A stretch of DNA of 41,371 nt from Candidatus Cloacimonadota bacterium (GTDB taxonomy: Bacteria > Cloacimonadota > Cloacimonadia > Cloacimonadales > TCS61): positions 1-41,371 of the forward strand of contig JAGYMQ010000002.1 of NCBI GenBank assembly GCA_018400535.1, in the 5' to 3' direction. The notes below the pieces were generated by a model. It was given only the letters and a program-made list of their open reading frames with translations. It did not search any database and was not told the DNA's origin. Numbering within the stretch: position 1 is the first letter of the stretch; every line of letters starts with the position of its first letter. Below, one piece after another: positions 33,897 through 41,371 of the stretch. A program made the translations under genes and the position numbers.

Positions 33897-36038
33897 ATGA
33901 AAGTAAAAAAGTGGAGTTTTGTATTTTATTTGATATTTATCACAAATCTCTTGATGGCAGGTCCTAGTATCGTTGGCTCAATGCAAGGTTGGGATCCCGC
34001 TGATCCAACTTATGAACTGAATGAAAATGCTAATGGTGTCTGGGAACTTACGAAAACTTTGAGTGCGGGAAATTATCAATATAAAGTAGTTGAAGGTGAT
34101 ACATGGGGAGCGCCAAATTGGCCAGAAAATATTACACTGGATTTGGCAGAAGAAACTGACATAACTTGGAAAGTAAATTTAGATGATGATTTCGTTTTTC
34201 ATTCTCCCAATCCACCGATCGTAGTCGGGGATTTTCAAGATGAGCTCGGTGGAAATGACTGGGATGTTTCTGCGACCGATACGCAATTATTGGATGATGG
34301 ACAAAATGGCGATGAAATTGCTGGTGATGATATTTACACGTTCCAAACTGTTATCCCCGCAGGTGATTACCAATATAAAGTTGCTTTGAATAACAGCTGG
34401 AATCAAAATACCGGTGGCAACATTGCCTTTTCTTCTGATGGCTCCAGCACTACGCGTTTTACCTATGATATGAGCAATAATACAACACTCAATATTGCTC
34501 TATCACCGCCAGAAGTCGTTTCAGTTATGCAATATAACATCAATCATTTGCAGGTTCTTTTCAATACCAGCATGGATACAACTTCCACGACAAATCCAGC
34601 AAATTACACGATCGATAACGGTGCAGCTTTGATCTCCGGCGAAATGATCTCTCCCACCACTGTGCGCTTTGAAACATCCGATCTAACCAGTGGAACAACT
34701 TACACTATCGAAGCTTCATTTGACGTGAAATCTTCGGAAGGATACGGCGTCAGTCCTTTCGCAGGAAATAATTCCGGCTCTTTCACTGCTTTTGAATATG
34801 CACCTATCACTTTTGTGATCGTTGATACAGCAAATGCACGTTTGAATGATTGTCTTTTAAAAGGAAGCTGGATTAAAGAAACCGGCGTTTATGATCCCAG
34901 CTGGGATAACGGCGCTACAGAACAAATGTATGACGATGGCACGCATGGCGATGTTACTCCGAATGATAATCGCTGGTCACGTTTGAATTACCTCGTTGTT
35001 GATTCCACACAAACCTGGGAATGGGGAGCTGAAGAAAACGGCAACTGGCTTATTTCAGGTGATAATCCACAATTTTTCGTGGATGATGATTCTGCTCAAA
35101 CGCTGGAATATATCTTGCCTTTTGTAGATCAAACCACTCAAGATGTGACTGTTACTTTCCAGGTTGATATGAATTTCCAAACTATTAATGGCGATGTCAC
35201 AATTGCTGGAGATTTTAACGGTTGGAACGGGACGGCAAATTTGATGAGCGATCCTGATAACGACAGCATTTACACCGCTGAGATCCTTTATCCGGCGGGC
35301 TCTTCCTACGAACAAGAATACAAATTCATCAACAGCGGAAGCTGGGAAAACATGCTGGAAAACAGACTTTTCACGATCGATGATTCCGACACGACACAAG
35401 TTTTGGACGCTGTCTATTTCAATAATGAGAATCCCACTGAACTCACCAGCGTCACTTTTCTCGATTCCACCCAATCCAGTTACACGAATTTCGAAAGCGG
35501 CAGTGCTGTCGCTGAAGATGATTCTCTCTTTTTTGAAATCAGAATGACGCCTTTCGATGAATTCGCTAATTCTGGCTACTGGGCAAAATTACATTATGAC
35601 AACGGAACAGATTCCTGGCAGGAAAAATATTTCAGTTGGAATAATAATTTCCAGACAGATTCCTACTGGCGCGTTGTCTTGGAAAACGGCAATGAGATCC
35701 AAAACGGACAAATTGTCGAATTTTACATTGAAGCTTCCGATTATAACGGCCCACTCATTCTGGACGATAACAGCGGCGAGAATTATACCGTCAACGTGGG
35801 CGATGAGATTTTAACAGCACCCGAAAATGTCCAGATCGAGATCATTGACGGAGATGCACACATCAGCTGGAATGAAGTTATTGGAGCAGAAGGCTACAAC
35901 GTCTATCGTTCCACAACTCCCGATGGAACTTTCACTGGACCTCTGAATGGATTGAATTTGATCACCGAAGAAGCTTATATTGACGAAAATATCGGTAGCG
36001 AAACAAAATATTTCTATTACATCAAAACGGTGTACTAA
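33897..36038 (+). CDS. Secreted multi-domain carbohydrate-binding-like protein
   Basis: This 713-residue protein has a signal peptide (1-21, cleavage after M-A-G). Residues 22-100 and 103-200 form two beta modules resembling those attached to pullulanases and SusE/SusF: VGSMQGWDP, AGNYQYKVVEGD, then FHSPNPPIVVGDF, DDGQNGDEIAGDDIYTFQT and YQYKVALNNSWNQ. An Ig-like domain (205-300), a glycogen-binding/CBM48-like domain with VTIAGDFNGWNG (435-444) and a fibronectin type III domain (636-713) follow. It has no catalytic motif and no terminal sorting domain, ending directly after the FnIII strand. It probably binds alpha-glucan at or outside the cell surface; this is inferred from the modules, which recur in the GH57-like gene downstream. 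Confidence 0.8.
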   Translation: MKVKKWSFVFYLIFITNLLMAGPSIVGSMQGWDPADPTYELNENANGVWELTKTLSAGNYQYKVVEGDTWGAPNWPENITLDLAEETDITWKVNLDDDFVFHSPNPPIVVGDFQDELGGNDWDVSATDTQLLDDGQNGDEIAGDDIYTFQTVIPAGDYQYKVALNNSWNQNTGGNIAFSSDGSSTTRFTYDMSNNTTLNIALSPPEVVSVMQYNINHLQVLFNTSMDTTSTTNPANYTIDNGAALISGEMISPTTVRFETSDLTSGTTYTIEASFDVKSSEGYGVSPFAGNNSGSFTAFEYAPITFVIVDTANARLNDCLLKGSWIKETGVYDPSWDNGATEQMYDDGTHGDVTPNDNRWSRLNYLVVDSTQTWEWGAEENGNWLISGDNPQFFVDDDSAQTLEYILPFVDQTTQDVTVTFQVDMNFQTINGDVTIAGDFNGWNGTANLMSDPDNDSIYTAEILYPAGSSYEQEYKFINSGSWENMLENRLFTIDDSDTTQVLDAVYFNNENPTELTSVTFLDSTQSSYTNFESGSAVAEDDSLFFEIRMTPFDEFANSGYWAKLHYDNGTDSWQEKYFSWNNNFQTDSYWRVVLENGNEIQNGQIVEFYIEASDYNGPLILDDNSGENYTVNVGDEILTAPENVQIEIIDGDAHISWNEVIGAEGYNVYRSTTPDGTFTGPLNGLNLITEEAYIDENIGSETKYFYYIKTVY

Positions 36039-36086
36039 AACACTTTTTGGAAATTTGGAAAATTGGTCCAAGAAAGTTTATAATGA

Positions 36087-36248
36087 AAAATAAATATCCT
36101 GATCGATTATTTCGAAAGCTATTATGTGGAATTTGAGTATGATTGGGATAATTTAGAATTTTTGGAAAAGAAATTTTTTTCTTTACAAAAAGTAATACAT
36201 AGAGATCTAGAGATTTATGAGAAATTGCTTAAAGATTTAAAAAATTGA
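36087..36248 (+). pseudogene. Gene remnant with coding-like 53-codon frame
   Basis: The frame ending TGA at 36248 reads as plausible protein (YYVEFEYDWDNLEFLEKK, then a helical charged end finishing L-L-K-D-L-K-N) but has no ATG. An ATG at 36083 in another frame gives M-K-N-K-Y-P-D-R and stops after 17 codons, so a frameshift between the two could explain both pieces. The end of the frame sits just before the AAGGAGG of the next gene, an operon-like spacing. It is AT-rich, like the first half of the next gene. Confidence 0.3.
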
Positions 36249-36260
36249 TAAGGAGGAAAG

Positions 36261-37640
36261 ATGAGAAAGATTTTTTTATTTTTTTCTGTAATTATTATAC
36301 CATTATCATTATTTGGTTGGGCTCAGTGTAGAAATACTAATGGAGACTCTCCAGAAGAACCATCAACAATATATTTAGGTGATACAGCTGAGTTTGGATG
36401 TGATGCTTGGGCTACGGATGAAGGAAATTGGGGAAGACATCAAGTTGTAATACATACAAGTAGTGATATAAATAATGGAACACATGGAGATTGGTCTGAT
36501 TTCAATGAAGTTGAACATAATACAGGAATTTCTCCCAGGTTCACTTCATCTGGTACTTGGTATTGGGGAATGAAGTTAAACTACGGTGTAATTAATGGCT
36601 GGTATTGTAGGAATGATGAAAATTGGCATAATATGTGGGAAACACCTACTTCAGACTTAACGGTCACTGTAAATGAGTTAAGCGATCCTTCGGATTTAAC
36701 TATTTCACCTAACTCATCTAATCCAAACGAAGCTTTAGACATTTCTTGGAATAAAGATGCGCAAGATCACAGTGTTTTGCTTGTAAGAAGAAAAGGTAAT
36801 CCCGTAATGTGGAGTCCAACGCAAGGTGAAGATTACAGCGATTGGCAAGATTTGGGAGATGATACTATTATTATTCGTGGCTCTGAAGCTTCAACATCAA
36901 TTACAGATAATAATAATGGAAGTGGTCTTGAACCCAACACAATGTATTACTACAAACTATATTCGGAAAATTATCAATATTATTCAAGTGGAATTACTGG
37001 CGAAGATCATCCCCTCCCCGTCACCCTTTCCGGTTTTTCTGCTGCTTTTGTAGATGGCACTCCCACCCTATACTGGACGACAGAAGATGAAGAGAACAAT
37101 GCCGGCTGGAATATTTATCGTGGTTTGGAAAGTGATGCAATGACAAACGATCAGACGATCCAATTGAATTTAGAGCTCATTCCTGGAGCTGGGACGACTA
37201 ACCAATTGACTTCCTATGAATTTGTGGATGAACAGATAATTAATTCTGGAGAAACCTACTGGTACTGGCTGGAAAGCGTTGATACAGAAGGTGTGACAGA
37301 GATCTTTTTTCCGACTACGTTATCAATCCCAGATGATTCTGCACCTTTTACACCAGAGACTTACGGTCTTTATCAAAATCATCCCAATCCCTTCAATCCA
37401 GACACAATGATCCGTTTCGCTTTGGAAACTTCAGGTTATGTAAATCTGGTGATCTTCGATATCAAAGGCAGCAGGATCAAGACTTTGCTGGCAGACGAAT
37501 TTATTCCAGCAGAAACCTTGCAGGAAAAGGTCTGGAACGGCACAGATGAAAATGGTAAATCGGTTGGATCCGGCATTTATCTTTATCGTTTGCAGACAGC
37601 AGAAAAAACCTGGCAGAAAAAAATGCTGCTTGTAAAGTAA
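36261..37640 (+). CDS. Secreted protein with C-terminal sorting domain, N-domain unknown
   Basis: This 459-residue exported protein has a signal peptide (1-18, ending LSLFG). Residues 19-135 form a tryptophan-rich domain I cannot assign, with GDWSDFNEVEHNTG and WYWGMKLNYG. Residues 140-250 look like an FnIII-type domain. Residues 253-365 contain the linker LPVTLSGFSAAF with a second FnIII-like domain (GWNIYRGLES). The end (about 373-459) is the NHPNPFNPDTMIRFAL sorting/FlgD-like domain finishing KKMLLVK, which directs export to the surface in type IX systems. Base and codon use change near 37010: AT-rich with ATA and TTA codons before, more GC-rich after. AAGGAGG lies before the ATG. Confidence 0.82.
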   Translation: MRKIFLFFSVIIIPLSLFGWAQCRNTNGDSPEEPSTIYLGDTAEFGCDAWATDEGNWGRHQVVIHTSSDINNGTHGDWSDFNEVEHNTGISPRFTSSGTWYWGMKLNYGVINGWYCRNDENWHNMWETPTSDLTVTVNELSDPSDLTISPNSSNPNEALDISWNKDAQDHSVLLVRRKGNPVMWSPTQGEDYSDWQDLGDDTIIIRGSEASTSITDNNNGSGLEPNTMYYYKLYSENYQYYSSGITGEDHPLPVTLSGFSAAFVDGTPTLYWTTEDEENNAGWNIYRGLESDAMTNDQTIQLNLELIPGAGTTNQLTSYEFVDEQIINSGETYWYWLESVDTEGVTEIFFPTTLSIPDDSAPFTPETYGLYQNHPNPFNPDTMIRFALETSGYVNLVIFDIKGSRIKTLLADEFIPAETLQEKVWNGTDENGKSVGSGIYLYRLQTAEKTWQKKMLLVK

Positions 37641-37837
37641 CTCAACATCCCAACATTGAGCAGTCACATCCTGATGCAAACATTCCTGTTTGGAGTTTGT
37701 CCATAAAGTAGATTTAAGAGTATTTTCAAAGCCTTCCGTAACTTTTCCTTTATTCGTATGGTCTCAGGTTGCGGGAGGTTTTATTGTTTTGCATCTGAAG
37801 ACCTAAGTTATTGACCTCAACCCCCAACACCTAACAC

Positions 37838-37861
37838 CCATGTAACCATGTAACCATGTAA
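37838..37861. repeat. Tandem repeat, three copies of CCATGTAA
   Basis: Three perfect 8-bp units stand head to tail at 37838-37845, 37846-37853 and 37854-37861, preceded by the related C-rich run CCAACACCTAACACC. The unit also places in-frame-less ATG and TAA triplets side by side; no reading frame uses it. Confidence 0.85.
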
Positions 37862-37970
37862 TCCAAACCAATAGTTCCGATGTCCTCGACATTGAAATAT
37901 CAAGTTACAGCAACATTCGGAGTTTGAACAGGCATTTGATATCATTAATTTAAAAAAAACTTATAACTTA

Positions 37971-38000
37971 TTGACTTTACAATTAATGAAAAAATAATTA
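37971..38000 (+). promoter_or_regulatory. Sigma-70-type promoter of the GH57-like gene
   Basis: TTGACT (37971-37976), an 18-base spacer and TAATTA (37995-38000) precede the ATG at 38027 by 26 bases. The spacing equals that of the promoter at 33845. Confidence 0.6.
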
Positions 38001-38026
38001 CAAAAAGAATGATGTGAGAAATTATT

Positions 38027-41000
38027 ATGAAAAAAAAATTTATCTTATTGATATTTTCAGGATTTGTGTGTTTTCTCTTTTCTGAACTGGGAAATTTGCA
38101 TAATTGGTCACAGCAGGATTTTCTCGGTTTTGATGAAATTGGTGATGCAGATATTGCTGACATTTCTTCGCTTTTCGGTAAATCGACTGAACAGGGTTTC
38201 CTGCTGCGCATCACCTTCGATGATATGATTACACGAGAAGAGAACCGAATGGCGGACGACAATTTCCTGCATTCAGAATTAAAACTGGAAATTTTATTTT
38301 TGGAAAAAAATGTTGTGCTTTTCTCCAAAGAATTTTCTTTGCGAAATTTTTCTGGTAAATCAAAAGATTGGAAATATTTACGCACACCGGAAAAAAATCT
38401 TTGGGAAATCGCTTTCCAAGAAAAAATTCCAAAAGATGCAGAGATACATCTCCAAACAAAAAAAGAAAATGAAATTCTGGATGAATATTCTGCACAATTG
38501 AATGGCGATTACCGCGGAGGGAATTGCGCTTTTGTTCATCACGGAAATCAAGGTCTGACCTACACAGAAGTTTTTTACGGACAATATCCTCCTGAAACCA
38601 GCGGGTTCGACGAAGTTCTGGAAGTCCATGAATTGACCGACATTCCAGGAAATTTTCATTTAAGTGGAACGCTGATCCCAGCAGCGCAGTGGCACAATCC
38701 AGAATTTAATGACTGGCTCGAAAATGGTGCAGCTGAAGGTTACGTGGCAATGCTTACTTCAGCTCTGGGTCAACACATTATGCCTTTTGTGCAAAATGAT
38801 ATGAATGATTGGTCGGTCGCTGTGGAAACAGAGATGGTGGATACACGTTACGATTATTTTCCCAAAATCGCCTGGATTCCAGAAAGAGTCTGGCTCACTC
38901 CTGGACAATATCCTGAAGCTGGCGTTATTGATTGGCTGGGAGATAATTGGGCGCAACACGGCATCGAAGCTGTCATTCTCGATGATTCTCCTCATTGTGA
39001 TGGACATTCCAACTACAAAATTCATTGGATGAACAATGGCAGCGGAATTGTTTTGCGAGTGATCCCGATCAATAATGAATTTGTCGGGAATATGCATTAT
39101 AATGCCGATGCTGCCAAAAATCAAATCTCCAATACGGGACAATACGGTATCTGTGTTTACGGAACCGACTGGGAAGTAGCTGCCGAGATGAATCAGCATA
39201 ACGGAACTTATTTCCTGGATAATTACGAAAATGTACTGTGGTATTGTCATGACAATTATCCCGCCATAAGCGTGTGGAAATTGGACGAGGCGATCTACAA
39301 CAGCGATTTCAATGGTGAAGGACTGGATATCGTTAACGGAACTTACTACCTTTTAGGTGGTTACGAAGGCTATGGTTATGCAAATAACAGCTGGTATATC
39401 AATTGGGCTTCCACAGCTTCTCATTCCGATTTTCATCAACCACCTTGGAATTACGGTTTTATCTGGGATAATACTTACAATAATTTGTTGGATTCGCCAG
39501 ATAATTCACTCACGCAGCTTGGATGGTACACCTTGATGATCAATTTGCATGAAACAGGCTGGCATGATAACGGTCAGATTTCCGGCTGGGAACATCGCTA
39601 TTCCTCTCACATCAAAAATGCCAATGTCTATGCTGAAGTAGCGCGCTGGGCAAATGGCAATTATCCTGATCCAACTGGAGCTTTTGAAATTGATATTGAC
39701 CGCGATGGAATCAACGAGCTGATCATTCACAATGAAAATGTCTTTTTCGTTTTTGAACATATCGGTGGTAAAGCAAATTGGGTCTTTGCCAAAGATGATC
39801 TGGGCAACATGTATTCTGTTGTGGGATCAGACGTTGCTTATTTTTCCGAAACTGAAGGAGATTATAATGAATCTTCCAATAATCACGTGGCAGCGCTTTC
39901 GGAAGTTTCGCCAAATTTTCAGCATGATGATTATCAGTTTGAGATCATTCAGGGAAGCGGGAATGAAGTGGAGATCAATCTCACCAAAGATTTTATCCAG
40001 AAGAACTGCAAATTGGAGCTGGGAAAAAAATATCTGGAAGTAGAATATTCGCTGCAGGAAAATGATGTTTATGTTCGTTCTGGCTGGACGCCTGATCTTC
40101 TCGACCTGATTTGGTCTGGCAAGTCAAATCTGCAGAGAATGTGGGGAGAAAACGGCAGTTATTGTGGAAGACGGAATTCTGTTTATGGGGCAACCTCTGC
40201 TTTTATTCTGGGAAATGGCGGAGCTTTCCACAGCACGGAATTTGAAGGAACGCTTGTGATGGGCGATGAGATCTTTGCCACAAGTGATTTTAAAGTTTTT
40301 TTATTCGCTGGCAGAACTTCTGCTCCTTATGATCCGAATTTCAGTAAAACAGCCGAATTAGATAGTCTTGCCAATATTCTGGGTGATACGATCCCGCCCG
40401 AAATTGACATGAATGCTGGAATGATCGCATCTGAGAATAAAATGCAGATCGTTTTCACCGAAGCTGTCTCGCTCAATTCTGCCCAAAATATCACCAATTA
40501 TGAACTTTCTTACCCCAGCGGAGATTACACCGTGCTTTCAGCTGAACTTTCTCACGAACGCAAGGTTACTTTAACGATCGCCGAAGAATTCCAAACAGGT
40601 ATTTATCAATCCGCTTTTGTTTCCAATATCGTCGATCTAAATGGAAATGTTATCGTTCCAGTTGAAGTAGAATTATTGAATACAATCAAGCCACATCTAG
40701 TAGGATCTTTTAATGATTGGGATCCGGGAAATCACGATTATGATCTAGAGTTGCAGAATAATGGAATTTGGAAAGCAGAAATTGAACTTCCAGCAGGAAA
40801 TCACAGTTACAAAGTTCTGGAGTCAAATGATTGGAATGGAAATGACTGGCCTACAGAAAATCAAACGTTCATCCTGACAGAAGCGACAGAGATTGAATTT
40901 TTCGCAAATTGCGGCGTGATGCTGATGCATAAAAATGGAGATGAATTCGTCTTTCACAGTCCAAATCCGCCGATCGTTTGCGGTGATTTTCTTTCCGAGA

Positions 41001-41371
41001 TCGGTGGCTCAGACTGGAATGAACAAACTACTCTTACACAGATGCACGATGATGGACAAAATGGTGATCAGATAGCTGATGACGGCATTTTCACGTTTCA
41101 AACAAATATTCCCGTTGGCAATTATGAATTCAAGATCGCTTTGAACAACAATTGGGATCAAAATACGACAAATAATAATTTGAATTTTTCTATTTCTGGA
41201 AACGCGATCGTAAATTTCCAATATGATATGAGTCAAAATATAATCGCTGCGGAGCATTATCTGGAAAACGAGAAAGACAAGATTATACCTCAAGCAGAAA
41301 AGATCATTCTTTCCAATCACCCCAATCCTTTCAATCCATCGACAACTATTTCTTTTTCTCTCACTACGGAA
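38027..41371 (+). CDS. Secreted GH57-like glycoside hydrolase, 3' end beyond window
   Basis: The frame is open from ATG 38027 to the window end (1115 residues so far). A signal peptide (about 1-19) is followed by a beta region, then a catalytic-type domain with motifs resembling glycoside hydrolase family 57: FVHHGNQG (near 169), WIPERVW (283-289, with the glutamate at the nucleophile position) and DDSPHCDG (319-326). GH57 enzymes are amylopullulanases and glucanotransferases acting on alpha-glucans. A calcium-like DIDRDGINELII segment, an Ig-like domain, and a tandem module (about 888-1070; VGSFNDWDP, FHSPNPPIVCGDF, DDGQNGDQIADDGIF) shared with the protein at 33897 follow. The last residues NHPNPFNPSTTISFSL begin a sorting domain. 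No strong ribosome-binding site is visible; ATG chosen from the signal peptide. Confidence 0.8.
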   Translation, partial: MKKKFILLIFSGFVCFLFSELGNLHNWSQQDFLGFDEIGDADIADISSLFGKSTEQGFLLRITFDDMITREENRMADDNFLHSELKLEILFLEKNVVLFSKEFSLRNFSGKSKDWKYLRTPEKNLWEIAFQEKIPKDAEIHLQTKKENEILDEYSAQLNGDYRGGNCAFVHHGNQGLTYTEVFYGQYPPETSGFDEVLEVHELTDIPGNFHLSGTLIPAAQWHNPEFNDWLENGAAEGYVAMLTSALGQHIMPFVQNDMNDWSVAVETEMVDTRYDYFPKIAWIPERVWLTPGQYPEAGVIDWLGDNWAQHGIEAVILDDSPHCDGHSNYKIHWMNNGSGIVLRVIPINNEFVGNMHYNADAAKNQISNTGQYGICVYGTDWEVAAEMNQHNGTYFLDNYENVLWYCHDNYPAISVWKLDEAIYNSDFNGEGLDIVNGTYYLLGGYEGYGYANNSWYINWASTASHSDFHQPPWNYGFIWDNTYNNLLDSPDNSLTQLGWYTLMINLHETGWHDNGQISGWEHRYSSHIKNANVYAEVARWANGNYPDPTGAFEIDIDRDGINELIIHNENVFFVFEHIGGKANWVFAKDDLGNMYSVVGSDVAYFSETEGDYNESSNNHVAALSEVSPNFQHDDYQFEIIQGSGNEVEINLTKDFIQKNCKLELGKKYLEVEYSLQENDVYVRSGWTPDLLDLIWSGKSNLQRMWGENGSYCGRRNSVYGATSAFILGNGGAFHSTEFEGTLVMGDEIFATSDFKVFLFAGRTSAPYDPNFSKTAELDSLANILGDTIPPEIDMNAGMIASENKMQIVFTEAVSLNSAQNITNYELSYPSGDYTVLSAELSHERKVTLTIAEEFQTGIYQSAFVSNIVDLNGNVIVPVEVELLNTIKPHLVGSFNDWDPGNHDYDLELQNNGIWKAEIELPAGNHSYKVLESNDWNGNDWPTENQTFILTEATEIEFFANCGVMLMHKNGDEFVFHSPNPPIVCGDFLSEIGGSDWNEQTTLTQMHDDGQNGDQIADDGIFTFQTNIPVGNYEFKIALNNNWDQNTTNNNLNFSISGNAIVNFQYDMSQNIIAAEHYLENEKDKIIPQAEKIILSNHPNPFNPSTTISFSLTTE

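Larger units (their letters stand above)
37641..38026. other. 386-bp spacer with short repeats
   Basis: No gene is seen. It holds a CTCAA/TTGAG hairpin right after the stop (37641-37660), a CAAACA-TTCC-TGTTTG hairpin (37677-37692), C-rich DNA with the CCATGTAA tandem repeat, and the promoter of the GH57-like gene. Confidence 0.6.

Noticed and set aside
37838-37861. CRISPR array
   Set aside because: The repeats are 8-bp units with no spacers and there are no cas genes in the window.

Overview
The window is AT-rich bacterial DNA from a Gram-negative, most likely anaerobic member of the FCB group. Candidatus Cloacimonadota is my best guess. The evidence is BamA, a TolC/MFP/RND efflux set, a serine-palmitoyltransferase-like gene, and secreted proteins ending in an NPFNP-type C-terminal sorting domain (type IX secretion style). 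The phylum call is inference from gene content and style; no rRNA is present to confirm it.

Layout. 1-2460: two minus-strand tRNAs (Val, partial; Pro) downstream of bamA. 2632-2707: tRNA-Ala, followed by a 416-bp spacer with a nested palindrome and an apparently truncated signal-peptide ORF. 3124-9221: a four-gene efflux operon (tetR-tolC-MFP-RND, minus strand) with a candidate operator upstream of tetR. 9678-11793: a glmM-type phosphohexomutase and a TauE/SafE exporter (plus strand). 11772-15296: a minus-strand group encoding an MscS channel, a divergent phosphoglycerate kinase, an alkyltransferase-like DNA-repair protein and an SfsA/GIY-YIG fusion nuclease. 15297-15633: a spacer with a MITE-like inverted-repeat element. 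15634-18554: a double GNAT protein and a secreted peptidylarginine-deiminase-like enzyme. 18729-20553: a serine-palmitoyltransferase-like enzyme convergent with a small exported Gln/Glu-rich protein, with a hairpin terminator between them.

20729-33500 is the most striking region: a minus-strand gene train ygfK, a possible 29-codon ORF, two ygeW-like carbamoyltransferases, carbamate kinase, two different fold-type-II PLP enzymes, then a three-subunit molybdenum hydroxylase of the xanthine dehydrogenase type. The gene set matches the anaerobic purine/uric-acid catabolic cluster known from E. coli (ygeW-ygeX-yqeA-ygfK-xdhD region) and Clostridia. The differences are a duplicated carbamoyltransferase, a pair of PLP enzymes that do not look like YgeX, and no ygeY, hyuA or ssnA inside the window. 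A plausible reading is purine hydroxylation/reduction, ring opening to ureido compounds, phosphorolysis to carbamoyl phosphate, ATP formation by carbamate kinase, and PLP-dependent deamination of the carbon backbone. A 12-bp palindrome overlapping a TTGACA box lies just upstream of ygfK.

33897-41371: three plus-strand genes for large secreted proteins. The first and third share a tandem carbohydrate-binding-like module, and the third has GH57-like motifs, which suggests extracellular alpha-glucan handling. The middle gene and the spacer before it look compositionally different and contain a gene remnant. The third gene runs off the window. Many intergenic regions carry a clear TTGACA-like -35 box.
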